64,000 bases of DNA from Candidatus Binatia bacterium (GTDB lineage: Bacteria; Desulfobacterota; Binatia; HRBIN30): the NCBI GenBank assembly GCA_026004215.1, contig BPIR01000002.1, positions 919,844 through 983,843 of the forward strand, read 5' to 3'. The notes under the pieces were generated by a model. The model saw only the letters and a list, made by a program, of their open reading frames with translations, made no database searches and had not been told where the DNA came from. A program made the position numbers and the translations under genes. This document shows, piece by piece, positions 48,706 through 58,657 of the stretch. Numbering within the stretch: position 1 is the first letter of the stretch; each line of letters opens with the position of its first letter.

Positions 48706-50094
48706 ATGGCAAAACTCGATGCTCGCAGGTGCACTGTAGTGGCACGTGCCTTCCTCGTCGGGGTCATTGCCGGCTTAGCCGCACTGTGGTTCCTGGAAGC
48801 CGCTTTGCCCAACGGCTTGCAGAGGATAGGCGACAAAGTTGTCGGGCAACGCGTGGGTTCGAGGTCCTGGGCACACTTTGGGAAGGAAACCCGCTCGCCT
48901 ACTACAAAGGAAGTGCCGGAAACTGAAGCGCTGCCGGCCCCCGCGGCGGAGCGCAACAACGCTGGCGTGGCGCTCGCACGCGAGCGCCACTGGCTCGCGG
49001 CGGTGCAACAACTTCGGGCCGCATTGCAACTGCAACCCGGGTCCTCCCTGATCCAAAGGAATCTGCAGCAGGTGTTGCTCGGATGGGGTGTGGAGCAGTT
49101 GCAAGCGGGCAAAACCCTCGACGCGATTCAGAATTTCTTGGAGGCCGCGCGACTTGGCGCCGACCCGGAAGTGCAATTTTGGCTGGGCCAGGCTTGGCTC
49201 CAACATGGGGAACCCGCAAAAGCACTAGAGATCTGGCAGAAAACGCTCGAGGAATTTCCCGATCATCCGCACGTGCTCCTGGCTCTAGGAGAACTGTGGG
49301 AACAGCGCGACGAGCGGACCCGTGCCCTCGAGTATTTGGCGCGGGCGCGAGCTGCCGGTGTGGAATCGCCCCAGTTGGCGCGCAAGATCGAGCGCCTGAG
49401 TCGCGAAGTGGATGTAGAGTGGGACTATCAAATCACCCGCAGCGCGCGGTTCGATTTCCGTCACCCCGTGCTCGACGACTCGCGTGTACTGGAACTGGTG
49501 GTCGCCAGCTTTGAAAAAGCTTACGACGACTTGCTCGGGCGGCTCGGTGTCGCCCCGACCGCGCCAGTTCGAGTCGTACTCTACCCGAGTACGGAGTTTT
49601 ATGCCGTGACTCAGTCTCCCGATTGGGCTGGCGGTGTGTACACGGGCCGTATTCAGGTGCCGGTCGGTGGTTTGGCCGAGCGCGACCGGACTCGCCTCGA
49701 GCACCTTGCGCGGCACGAATTGGCTCACGCACTGGTTACGGAGTGGAGCCGCGGCCGTGCGCCGGCTTGGTTTCAAGAAGGGTTGGCCATGTGGTGCGAG
49801 GACGAATTCCCCGGCGAGCGGAGGGACTGGGCACTGGCGTCACAGGCAGGAGCGCGAGCCGCGTCTCTTAGCGAGTTGCCGGCTTCGTTTGCCGCTCTGG
49901 ATCAGCGCGCAGCCGAGGTCGCATACTCGCTGAGCTACTTGGCGGTGTTATCGCTGAGCGAGCAATATGGTGTCACGCGCATGTTGAGTTTCGCGCGGGC
50001 CTGCGGGGATGAGCCGTGGGGTGAGGCCTTCCGCAGTGCATTTGGTCGAGAGTTTGTGGATTTCGCGGTGGCCGTTTCCGCCGGTGCGCCTTGA
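48706..50094 (+). CDS. TPR protein with peptidase-MA (HExxH) domain
   Basis: 462 residues from the ATG at 48706. One N-terminal membrane segment (residues about 12-32), then TPR-like repeats (residues 85-230), then a gluzincin-like domain with H337ELAH341 and a downstream WFQEGLAMW carrying the likely third ligand Glu. The layout is that of peptidase-MA-like proteins anchored in the inner membrane, facing the periplasm. Substrate unknown. Upstream in-frame sequence is open but lacks any motif. Confidence 0.78.
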   Translation: MAKLDARRCTVVARAFLVGVIAGLAALWFLEAALPNGLQRIGDKVVGQRVGSRSWAHFGKETRSPTTKEVPETEALPAPAAERNNAGVALARERHWLAAVQQLRAALQLQPGSSLIQRNLQQVLLGWGVEQLQAGKTLDAIQNFLEAARLGADPEVQFWLGQAWLQHGEPAKALEIWQKTLEEFPDHPHVLLALGELWEQRDERTRALEYLARARAAGVESPQLARKIERLSREVDVEWDYQITRSARFDFRHPVLDDSRVLELVVASFEKAYDDLLGRLGVAPTAPVRVVLYPSTEFYAVTQSPDWAGGVYTGRIQVPVGGLAERDRTRLEHLARHELAHALVTEWSRGRAPAWFQEGLAMWCEDEFPGERRDWALASQAGARAASLSELPASFAALDQRAAEVAYSLSYLAVLSLSEQYGVTRMLSFARACGDEPWGEAFRSAFGREFVDFAVAVSAGAP

Positions 50095-50258
50095 GAAGTC
50101 GCCGCGGGAACCGAATGGCGAAGGGTTCGGGCTCGAAGCCGAAACACGGCACCGAGGGCGCGGGAGTTGCCGCGCTCTCGCTCCATTAGTGGCAGCCATG
50201 GAACGATTCCGGTAGAGAGCGGTGCCTGCCGAAACTCGCTAGGGGTCCACTCACGGTC

Positions 50259-51473
50259 GTGCACCGCGTTGTCATTCATTATCACGAAATTGCCTTGAAG
50301 CAGCGCAATCGCCCGATGTTCGTGCGCCAGCTCGTCCGTAACATCGAGGCTGTGCTGGCCGGCACTTCGTGTTCCCACGTGCGCCCGGCGGAAGGGCGGG
50401 TGATCGTTCACCTGACCGACACCCGCGACTGGCCCGCGGTTCGACAGCGGCTCGGGTGGGTGTTTGGCATTGCCAATTTCGCCCTCGCGTTGAAAAGTGG
50501 CCGCGCCGTAGAAGAGCTGGCCGCTACGGCGTTGGGCGCGCTCGCAGGACGCAGCGCGGGCAGCTTTGCGGTGCGGGCCAAACGTGCGGACAAAAGTTAC
50601 CCGATACCTTCGCCGGAAATTGCCCGGCAAGTTGGCAGGATCTTGCAGGAACGCCTCGGATGGAAGGTGAATCTCGAAACGCCGGACGTCGAGGTGTTCG
50701 TCGAGGTCCTCGCGCGCGAAGCATTTGTCTCCGTAGAACGAGTTCGCGGCCTCGGAGGACTGCCCGTTGGCGTCAGCGGCACTGTGATGGTGCTGCTGAG
50801 CGGCGGAATCGACTCACCGGTGGCTGCTTGGCGAATGATGGGGAGGGGGTGCCGTGTGGAGTTCGTGCACTTCTCCGGTGCACCGTATCAAGATCGCCGC
50901 AGCCTGGAAAAGGCCCAGGGCTTGGCGCGTTTGCTCGCTCGCTACCAGTTGCGTTCGCGGCTGCATGCCGTGGCTTTCGGCGAAGTGCAACGGCAAATCG
51001 TTGCTTCCGTGCCTCGGCCGTATCGCGTCGTCCTCTACCGGAGGATGATGTTGCGCATTGCTGCCGAGCTCGCGCGGCGTACACGTGCCCAGGCGTTGGT
51101 CACCGGCGAAAGCCTCGGCCAAGTGGCATCGCAAACGCTCGACAATTTGGCTGCCATCGAAGACGCGGTGGATTCCATGGTGCTGCGCCCGCTCATTGCC
51201 ATGGACAAGAACGAAATTCGCGCGCAGGCGGAAAGTATTGGCACGTACGAAATTTCGATCCAGCCGGACCAAGACTGCTGCCAGCTCTTCGTGCCGCCTC
51301 AGCCCGCCACTCACATGTCGCCTGCCGAGGCACGCCAAGCCGAGAAACCCTTGGACATCCCCGCGCTGGTGCATGCCGCCTTGGCGACAGTGGAAATCTT
51401 CGAGTTCGAGTTTCCCGCGAGCGGGTCGAGCGCTGGTGGAACGAGTTCCCGCGGGGAACGAAATGGGAACTAG
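50259..51473 (+). CDS. thiI: tRNA 4-thiouridine synthetase ThiI
   Basis: 404 residues with a GTG start. An N-terminal ferredoxin-like/THUMP part (RRCVIHYHEIALK-like start HRVVIHYHEIALKQRN) precedes the PP-loop MVLLSGGIDSPVAAWRMM. It activates U8 of tRNA by adenylation for sulfur insertion. The C-terminal rhodanese domain of E. coli ThiI is missing, so sulfur must come from another carrier. This short form is common outside the gammaproteobacteria. Confidence 0.93.
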   Translation: MHRVVIHYHEIALKQRNRPMFVRQLVRNIEAVLAGTSCSHVRPAEGRVIVHLTDTRDWPAVRQRLGWVFGIANFALALKSGRAVEELAATALGALAGRSAGSFAVRAKRADKSYPIPSPEIARQVGRILQERLGWKVNLETPDVEVFVEVLAREAFVSVERVRGLGGLPVGVSGTVMVLLSGGIDSPVAAWRMMGRGCRVEFVHFSGAPYQDRRSLEKAQGLARLLARYQLRSRLHAVAFGEVQRQIVASVPRPYRVVLYRRMMLRIAAELARRTRAQALVTGESLGQVASQTLDNLAAIEDAVDSMVLRPLIAMDKNEIRAQAESIGTYEISIQPDQDCCQLFVPPQPATHMSPAEARQAEKPLDIPALVHAALATVEIFEFEFPASGSSAGGTSSRGERNGN

Positions 51474-51760
51474 GGGCTCAGCGGCCGGTGGCATAGAAAA
51501 ACGGCGGCGAGCCAGACGGGTGCCCGCAACCGAGAGGCGACCTTCCGCTCATCGTTGCGGTGTGCAGCCGGGGGTTGCGGGAATCTCGTCCCCGGAACGT
51601 CAAGCTCGAGTCGAGCTGCGCTGCCTCCGCGGTGCGCGACTGACGGAGGGTAGGTGGATGACCGCTTCCTATTGCCGGAAACGTGTGGGCCTTCTAGGAA
51701 ACCGTGCCAGGCTTCGCGCGAGCCGGTGCGCGGGCGCAAACACAAAAGAGGCGGGAGAAA

Positions 51761-52276
51761 ATGGCGCAACTGACAGCGGCAGAATTTCGAGAAGCAGTAT
51801 TCTTGCTGGCGCGCGAGCTGGGAGCACAACGCTTGCGTGACAGGCTCGTTCAGGTGGGGGCGTTGGTCACGCGCCGCGGCAAGGCCGATCCGGATCGCTT
51901 GGCGGAGCAACTATACTTGCTCAGCGGCGGACTGCGCCGGCAGGTTCCAGCCACCATCGGCTTTTTTGCGATATGGAACAACACGCTTCATCAAAAGCTC
52001 GGCGAGGAAGGCGAAGAGCGACTGGAAAAACTGGCGGAAAAGGTGAACGCATGCCTCGACGAACGCGACACCATCATTCCGGACAAAGAGGCCGAGCTCG
52101 AGCCGGCTCTTCTGGAGTACGAAGCTGCGTTGCGGGCCAGCGTAGGCGCGGAGCTGGCATACTTTGACATGTTGCTTAAAGCCGTACCGGCCGTCGCCGA
52201 ACGTCTGCGGGCGCGCCGGGCCGCGACACTTTCTGCGGGAAGAAGCGAAGGAGAAGGTCCCTCTCCCAGTCCGTGA
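51761..52276 (+). CDS. Hypothetical protein (171 aa)
   Basis: The ATG at 51761 follows GGGAG. The sequence is soluble, helical and charged (FREAVFLLARELGAQRLRDR, DERDTIIPDKEAELEPALLE). No family, motif or membrane segment recognised. It is on the same strand as thiI but separated by about 290 bp with no visible gene. Confidence 0.7.
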   Translation: MAQLTAAEFREAVFLLARELGAQRLRDRLVQVGALVTRRGKADPDRLAEQLYLLSGGLRRQVPATIGFFAIWNNTLHQKLGEEGEERLEKLAEKVNACLDERDTIIPDKEAELEPALLEYEAALRASVGAELAYFDMLLKAVPAVAERLRARRAATLSAGRSEGEGPSPSP

Positions 52277-52365
52277 AACGTCGGCGGAGAGCACTTGCGC
52301 CTCTCGTTGTCGGGCGGGTCGGTGCGGCTGAAGCAAGGCCCGTTGCCGCCGCTAACTGTTAGCGA

Positions 52366-54645
52366 TTGCCAATGGCCGCACGCGTGCGGGAAGGACCGTA
52401 TGCGCGCATGGCGAGCCGCTCAGTTCATGCGTTTGCCTCGATAAGAGTCGCGGTGGCCTTCGGTTTGTGGCAGCTTGAGTGTCCCAATGGCCGCGCGCAC
52501 GGGTCATCGAGCGACGAGCGGCGGTCCAGTCGTCCATCGGGAGGGCAAAGCTTGGCGCGTGGTCGCAAAAAATCGTTTCCCGGCGGTAGTGGGTTTTCGA
52601 GTGTTGCCATCGCAGTTTTGTGTGCCCTGTACGCCCTGCCGCTCTTTTGGCCTCCAGTGGCGCGCCTTCCGGAATGGCATGCCGACGCAAGTTGGCTGGC
52701 GCGGCTTTTCCCCGATGTCCCGTCCTGGTGGGTTGCGTTACGGCTGCTCGCTTTATGGATCGCTGCTGGCTGGTTTGCCTGGCGCTATGGAAGCTCGCCC
52801 CCAGCGCTGGCGTCGGCCAGCCCGCCGGGGTCACGCCCCAAGCGCTGGCAAGAAGGTGGCGCAATCGGCGCAAGCGCAGTGGTTTTGCTTTTATCCTTTT
52901 GGATGCATCAGGGCCGCAGCATGGCCTCGTTGCTGTACGTGGCGGCGCTGTTCGTTCCAGGCTTCCTATTGGCTCGGTTACCGAGCTCGCGCGCGAGGCA
53001 GGCTCCCGATCCAAGCCCTGGACGGATGCCACCGGCCGCTTGGGCGTTCAGTGTAGTCGCGGCGTGGGTAATCGTCTTCCTGGTGATGGAGCGCGGTAGC
53101 TTAGAAGCGACACGCGCGGTGGACCAGTGGCGCGCATTCGTGGATGCACTGCACTTCGTCAATGGCGAAGGGAATTACTTGGCCGATCGCTACGACCCGG
53201 AACTTCCCAATCTCAGCGCTTTGCCCTTTGTGTTTCAGGGACTGCCGAGTTGGCAGCTTGGGTTGGCCTCGGTCAGCTTAGCGAGCTTGCAGGTTCACCA
53301 AATGTTTTGGCTCGCGGCGGCGGCTTTGGGACTCGCAACCGTGGTCTCGAAGTTGTTCGGCCCCGTGCCGGCGGCCTTTGCCGCGGCGGGGTTTCTGTGG
53401 TCTCCATTGACACACCTCTTCGCGGTTTCCCCTGCCCCGTACTTGTTCGGACCGGTGATGACCGTAGCGTTGCTGCTGTTGCTCGAGCGTTTCTACGTCC
53501 GCGGTTCGCGCTGTGCTTTGGCGAATGCTGGGCCTTTAGCTGGGTTGGCTCTGGGGTACCCGAGCATGGCGCCGCTCGTCGCTGTGGCGGGCGTGCTTTT
53601 TCTCAGGCGCCTGCGAGCAACCTGGCGCACGCACAGGGCGGCGTGGATCGCGGGCGGATGCGGGCTTGTTGCCGCTTTATTGCCGGCGCGGGTACGGGTG
53701 TTCTCCCTCGAGGAAACCGGACACTTGTTGTCGTTTCACGGCAACGCGGCATGGCTCGACCTCTCGCTGCTGGGCCAGAGCTCGCTCCGCCTCATGGAGG
53801 AGGCGCGCGCCGTGGATATCCGGCGCTCGGCGGATATCGCACTGGGAGCGCTGCTTGCGCCATTTGCGCATTCGCGGTTGCACATCCGACTTTGGGGCGA
53901 CACGATCCTCGATCCTTTGACCTCGGTCGCCTTTGCGTTCGGGTGTGCTGTCTGTTTGCGCTTTTTGCGCCAAAGTCCGCTTGCGCGTGTGCTCGTCGCG
54001 TTGTGGGCCGGCATGATCCTTCCCTCTCTGGTTTCGCCAGTGGACCGGGTCGACATCGTTCATTCGGTTAGTTTTGCCGTTGTCGTCGCTGTCATCGCCG
54101 CAACGGGTCTGGCGCAAATCTTCCAGCGCTTGCCGCAAACTGCTCGAGTGCCGGCCGGGTGTGCTGTGTTGATCTTCGCCAGCGTGGCCGGGCATGTCCT
54201 CCAACACCGGGTGAATCCGCGCATACTCGCCTCATCGGCAACCGGCTTGGCTCTGGAAAGCGTGGCAGCGGAAGACGTGCCCCGGGTCGTTGTTCTGGAC
54301 TACCCTAGTGGGTTTCACCCCGACGTGCGCTGGTTGTACGTCGGACCGATGACTGCCTTTGCTCGCAACGTTCCTGTGGGCTACCTGCGCTTGGAAAGCG
54401 GCACCGTGCCAGTTCCGCAATTGATTGCCGACGGGAAGGAGCTCGTTTTCTGGAGCCCGGGCCTGGACCAAGATCTGCTGGTCACGGACCATATTTGCCG
54501 GCATTGGCCGGCTGCAGAGTTGTTCGTCATTTTCGACCCGGCGCATCTGGGTCAAGTTCGCGTGGCTCGGCTGGCGGGTGCGCAGTGGATTCCGAAGTTG
54601 TCTCGGGAACGATGGCAAGTAACTCTCTGCCCTGCGGGCTCGTGA
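52366..54645 (+). CDS. Large integral membrane protein of unknown function
   Basis: About 759 residues; the true start is unclear because the first 70 residues are low-complexity, so the protein may begin at an internal start. Roughly a dozen hydrophobic segments follow (AIAVLCALYALPLFWPPVAR, IGASAVVLLLSFW, LLYVAALFVPGFLLARL and others) with a final soluble domain of about 140 residues. The layout recalls GT-C-type glycosyltransferases, but no DD/DE motif could be assigned. FVNGEGNYLADRYDPELPNL between the first helices is a candidate active-site loop. Confidence 0.6.
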   Translation: MPMAARVREGPYARMASRSVHAFASIRVAVAFGLWQLECPNGRAHGSSSDERRSSRPSGGQSLARGRKKSFPGGSGFSSVAIAVLCALYALPLFWPPVARLPEWHADASWLARLFPDVPSWWVALRLLALWIAAGWFAWRYGSSPPALASASPPGSRPKRWQEGGAIGASAVVLLLSFWMHQGRSMASLLYVAALFVPGFLLARLPSSRARQAPDPSPGRMPPAAWAFSVVAAWVIVFLVMERGSLEATRAVDQWRAFVDALHFVNGEGNYLADRYDPELPNLSALPFVFQGLPSWQLGLASVSLASLQVHQMFWLAAAALGLATVVSKLFGPVPAAFAAAGFLWSPLTHLFAVSPAPYLFGPVMTVALLLLLERFYVRGSRCALANAGPLAGLALGYPSMAPLVAVAGVLFLRRLRATWRTHRAAWIAGGCGLVAALLPARVRVFSLEETGHLLSFHGNAAWLDLSLLGQSSLRLMEEARAVDIRRSADIALGALLAPFAHSRLHIRLWGDTILDPLTSVAFAFGCAVCLRFLRQSPLARVLVALWAGMILPSLVSPVDRVDIVHSVSFAVVVAVIAATGLAQIFQRLPQTARVPAGCAVLIFASVAGHVLQHRVNPRILASSATGLALESVAAEDVPRVVVLDYPSGFHPDVRWLYVGPMTAFARNVPVGYLRLESGTVPVPQLIADGKELVFWSPGLDQDLLVTDHICRHWPAAELFVIFDPAHLGQVRVARLAGAQWIPKLSRERWQVTLCPAGS

Positions 54646-54825
54646 ATGGCGCCGGGAGAGATGGGAAGCCCCGTGCCTCCGGGCGATGGCTATCGGTGCC
54701 GGCCGCCAATGGACGGGGTTAGGGTGGGGGTCCGCTTCCGGCGAAGCGACCGAATGCCGGACCATTCGCCATTCGCAAGTCGCCCCTGAACTCACACCCC
54801 ACACCCCGCATCCTTCACGCCTCAC

Positions 54826-54880
54826 CACTCGTCAATCGCTACTGGCCATTTTGTCCCACCCTCGCCCGGCCTGCGGGCGA
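54826..54880. repeat. Second copy of the composite dispersed repeat (core part)
   Basis: CACTCGTCAATCGCTACTGG and CACCCTCGCCCGGCCTGCGG match, in inverted orientation, the two blocks found at 5823-5890. Divergence of several bases suggests an old dispersed element. Confidence 0.6.
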
Positions 54881-55082
54881 ACTCAATTTGCCCGTTCACG
54901 ATTGCCCCGAACGAATATGGCCGGTCCTGCCGGACGATGGCGATCAAAGACGCCGGATGGGGTGTAATCGGATCCCTGCAGGCGCATCGAACGGCGATGG
55001 CATGTGTGGTCGGTCATGGTTTGCGCCGCGGCGGCGGGTCGGGATCGGGGGTGGCGGCACACCATGACGCGGACAGTAGCGG

Positions 55083-55103
55083 GGCCAACGACGTTGGCCT
55101 TTT
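55083..55103 (+). terminator. Hairpin with T run in spacer
   Basis: GGCCAAC-GAC-GTTGGCC followed by TTTT has the form of a short Rho-independent terminator reading on the + strand. The nearest + strand stop is 440 bp upstream, so its target is uncertain; it may be part of the repeat cluster. Confidence 0.4.
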
Positions 55104-55104
55104 G

Positions 55105-55247
55105 TAGGGGCGACCCTTGTGGTCGCCCGCGCCCTTGCAGGATCCCCCCTTCCCCCTGGAACGTGTAGGGGCAACCCTTGTGGTCGCCCGGGGCGCCGTG
55201 GGTGCAGGGAGACCAGGGGGTGGTGGGGCGCGGCACGCCGTGCCCCT
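55105..55247. repeat. Cluster of three palindromic GTAGGGGC-type units
   Basis: Unit 1: GGGCGACC (55108-55115) paired with GGTCGCCC (55121-55128). Unit 2 (55164-55190): the same with one mismatch. Unit 3 (55225-55246): GGGGCGCGGCA and CGCCGTGCCCC arms. All belong to the same family as the 26-bp palindrome at 5900-5925. Confidence 0.7.
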
Positions 55248-55265
55248 GCCGCCTCCGGGGGTCCT

Positions 55266-56078
55266 TCAAGCCCATTCGTTCTGGCGAATCCCACGCAACC
55301 GCTTGAAGCAGGTGGACGCGAAGGCCGCCAGCGCGACCCCATAACCGCCCCACCAGAAATTCAGCGAGACAGCATCTTCGAGTGTGCGGGTGTAATGCCA
55401 CCAGCCCGACGGGATGAACAAAGTCTGACCGGGTTCCAGCACGGCTTGGTAGCCGTGCGCAAAGCGAAACCGAGGGAAACGGTTCCAATCCGGTTGCTCC
55501 GGATCTACTTGCGCGAAGTTCGGCATTCCAGACCAAATTCCACGCGGGTACAGGCAGCGCGTCGCTTGCGGTGGAAAGAGCAGCCAGCGCTTGCGTCCCG
55601 AAAGATGCACGTGGAAGTTGTGCGGAATGTCCCAGTGCAACGGGGTTACGGTGCCGGCGCGAGCGATCCAAAGCTTCGAGCGCAGATACTTTGCGCGGGC
55701 ACAATAGCGAGGGACTTCGAAGTGGCGCTGCAAGTCCGGCGGAAAATTCCATACCGGCGCCATGACGTAATGGGCCGCCGCCTCCCCGTGGCTAGCGGCG
55801 CGGGCGAACTGCCCGAGGCGGATGCGCTCGAAGACGACCCCGCGCTGCTGCTTTTCGTACAAGGTGCCGTGGCGCAGACGGGCGGCCACGACCGTCGCAT
55901 CCCGGTAGCGTTCACACAAGGCGGGCCACGCCCAAAACTCGCTCGGGGCCCAGCCGCGTGTGACGCCCTCGATCACAACGGGTTGGCGTTGCTGGAAAAA
56001 ACGCTCGAAAAACTCTCGGGTGTCGAGCAACGGCACGAGCTCGACGGGGCTGCAAGAGAGCGTGTGTTCTCTCATCAT
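55266..56078 (-). CDS. JmjC/cupin-8-like 2-oxoglutarate oxygenase-type protein
   Basis: 270 residues from MMREH at 56078; a longer frame to 56168 has a basic, non-conserved start. The jelly-roll core has H148-x-D150 in TPLHWDIPHNFHVHLSG and H228 in SGWWHYTRTL, the iron-binding triad, with GRKRWLLFPP between. This group includes asparaginyl and arginyl hydroxylases and tRNA hydroxylases. No partner gene nearby helps to name the substrate. Confidence 0.85.
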   Translation of the reverse strand: MMREHTLSCSPVELVPLLDTREFFERFFQQRQPVVIEGVTRGWAPSEFWAWPALCERYRDATVVAARLRHGTLYEKQQRGVVFERIRLGQFARAASHGEAAAHYVMAPVWNFPPDLQRHFEVPRYCARAKYLRSKLWIARAGTVTPLHWDIPHNFHVHLSGRKRWLLFPPQATRCLYPRGIWSGMPNFAQVDPEQPDWNRFPRFRFAHGYQAVLEPGQTLFIPSGWWHYTRTLEDAVSLNFWWGGYGVALAAFASTCFKRLRGIRQNEWA

Positions 56079-56417
56079 TGGCGCTGGGCCTTGCGCGAAA
56101 GGCGTTAAGATGTTGGCTCGCGGATTTCGTTGTGTCGTGCAACCCCTTTCGTCCTTTTCGTTCTGCATCGTTCGAGGGACGTCGTTTTTGCCGTTAGCCA
56201 GCTTAGGCCGCGGATCTCACCTCTGCGGGGAACATGTGCGCCAGCATTTCGGGCGTGGCGTCTTTTACCCCCAAACTGTCCCATAACGACAGAGCGGTTA
56301 CGCGACTGTTGACAAAGATCGGGGAGGCGAAAAAAAAATCGTTGCATCCTCGCTTGCGGCGACGAACACCCAGCAGCCGGGGCTTCGGCGTTCGGGCGAG
56401 AGAGAGGGGAGAGACCT
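56079..56417. other. Divergent spacer between JmjC-like and surface-protein genes
   Basis: Around 340 bp. It contains a run of nine A near 56330. No gene is evident. The end at 56404-56415 (GGGGAGAGACCT) is a good ribosome site for an ATG at 56418. Confidence 0.55.
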
Positions 56418-58556
56418 ATGGCCCGACGTCGAATACGCTGGATCGTAGGGATTCTGCTCGAGGATTTTTTCCGCGAGCGATGTTGCGCAGCAGGGGAGTG
56501 GTCCACGCTGCCTTTCCGGGTGGCAACGCCGGTGCGGCAGTGGCGTTTCTCCGCACCGCGGAGTTCGTGGATATGCGCCATGCTCGCTCTCGTGACCGAG
56601 GTGCAAGAACGCCTGCAAGCCCGAAGGCTCGGCCAGCTTGCTCGCTCGCCGCTCGTGCGTTCGGTCGTGCTTCTCGTGCTCCTGCACGGTCCGGCCCGGG
56701 AGGCTCTTGCGGACACGTTGTACGCCAACGACCTCTCGGACGGCTCCCCCACACCAGCCTCTTGCGCAATTTCGTCGAACACATCTTGTTCCCTGCGCGC
56801 CGCCATCATGCAGGCAAACGACTTGGGCGGTGGTTCCCACACCATCGTCCTCCAGAACGGCCAGACGTACACCTTGTCTCGAGATACCGACGGTAGTGGG
56901 CATGCCACCGACTCGGGAGCCGACAACGACGATTTGGACGTCACCGCGAACATCACCATCCAGGGCAACGGGGCGACCATCCAGCGCAGCACGACAGTGA
57001 CGTGCAACCTGGACGGCACAGCCGCGGCGGGGGAATTCCGCATCTTCGAGGTGCGCTCGGGCGCGACGCTCACCCTGCAGAACGTCACGGTGCAAAACGG
57101 CTGCGCCGATGGGCCCATCGCTCCCGATGCCCATGATCGATCAGGCGGCGGCATCTTGAACCTCGGCACGCTCACCGTCACCAACTGCACCATTTCGGCT
57201 AACAGCGCCAATCGGAAGCCGGCGGCGGCATCTTGGAACTCTCGGCACGCGCAACCCTCACCAACAGCACCATTTCGGGAAACATCGCCCTTACGGTATT
57301 CGGCGGCGGCATCTTCAACGCCGGCACGGCTCACCCTCACCAACAGCACCATTTCGGGGAACAGCCGCGATCAGTGGGAGTGCGATTCTTACAACAGCGC
57401 GGTTGCAACCCTCAACGCCACCTTTGTCACCGTGGCGAACAACACAGGGAGGTCTCTGGTATTCGCAATGTCGCCGGAAGCGCACTCTGGCATCCGGCAC
57501 CATCAACATCAAAAACTCCATCGTGGCGGCGCACAACCCGGCAGGTAACTGCGCCAACGCTTCTGGGGCCACGTTCAACAGCCAAGGTGAGAACTTCGCC
57601 AGCGACGACTCGTGCCCAGGGTTCACCCAGTCGGCTTCTCTGAACCTCGGGCCTCTGGCCAACAACGGCGGCCCCACCCAAACCCACGCCCTGGGGGCAG
57701 GCAGCGCCGCCATTGATGCAGCGGCCGACTGCACTTTCTTGAGCCCTCCGGGAGGCACGGCGACCACCGATCAGCGCGGTGTGCCGCGCCCGCAAGGCTC
57801 GCAGTGCGATGCCGGGGCCTTCGAAGCAGGCGCCGACATGGAGGCCAACGCGCCCAGCGTGCCGCCGTCGTTGGGTCCTGGTGGGAGCTACACTCTTACC
57901 TTTTCCTGCACCAACAACGGCTCTGGCGCGGCCACCAACGCCACCTGCGCCGTGAGTGTTTCAGCGGGAGCAATTTCGGGTTTCAGCTGCTCGCCACCGT
58001 GCCCGCGGCGTCCTTGGCCAACGGGAGCACCATTTCCTGCACCTCCACCTTCACCGCGCCAGGGACCCCAGGCGGCGGCGATACGCGGAAACGGGCGTCA
58101 CCTTCACGGTCACGGCCTCGCTTCACCGTCACCGCCTCTTCTGAGACCTTCGACCCCGACATGACCAACAACACCGCGACCTCCGGCGCTACGCCTGTAC
58201 CCATTGTGGATGCTGTGGACGACGCCGCCAGTTTTCCGGGCGGAAGCAGCCAGAGTTTCAATCTTGCCGGGAACGATGGAGCACCTCCCGGAGCGAGCTA
58301 CACCTTGGTGAGCAGCACCTGCGACGCTGCCGCGGTGACCGCGGGCGGTATCGTGACCTTTACTGTTCCAGCGGCAGGGGCCTGCACGGTGCAGTACCGA
58401 TTGTGCCACGACGACAGGTGCGATACGGCCTCACTGAACGTGCGCGCGACGCTGCCGGCTCCCATTCCGGCGGTGCGGGAGTGGGGAGTGATGTTGTTGA
58501 TGGTGGTTCTGCTGAGCATGGGGGTGGCCTGCTTGCGGCGGCGCGCGATGCAGTAG
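56418..58556 (+). pseudogene. Frameshifted CSLREA/IPTL-CTERM surface protein gene
   Basis: The intended product is an exported beta-strand repeat protein. After a signal-like segment (VRSVVLLVLLHGPAREALA) comes CSLRAAIMQAND, the CSLREA-like motif, then repeats of the GGGI-N-LGTLTVTNCTIS type, a TNNG/VPIVDAVDDAASFPGG region and a C-terminal IPAVREWGVMLLMVVLLSMG followed by LRRR, an IPTL-CTERM-like sorting signal. The reading frame changes at least six times (near 57211, 57327, 57430-57480, 57990, 58085 and 58121). The last is a 19-bp tandem duplication (58102-58120 and 58121-58139). No single frame encodes the whole protein. Decay, or assembly error in part, are the options. Confidence 0.78.
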
Positions 58557-58657
58557 GTGTTCCGAGTATGAGGCCGGGGTACGGGAAAATGGTCACCTTC
58601 GAAGGTCGCCCGCGCTGTCTTGAATAGCTCCCTTTAAAGGGCATAGTATTGCGGCTT

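Larger units (their letters stand above)
54646..55265. other. Repeat-rich non-coding spacer
   Basis: 620 bp between a + strand and a - strand gene end. It holds a copy of the composite repeat, a hairpin with a T run, and three palindromic GGGGC units. No frame here looks coding. Confidence 0.65.
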
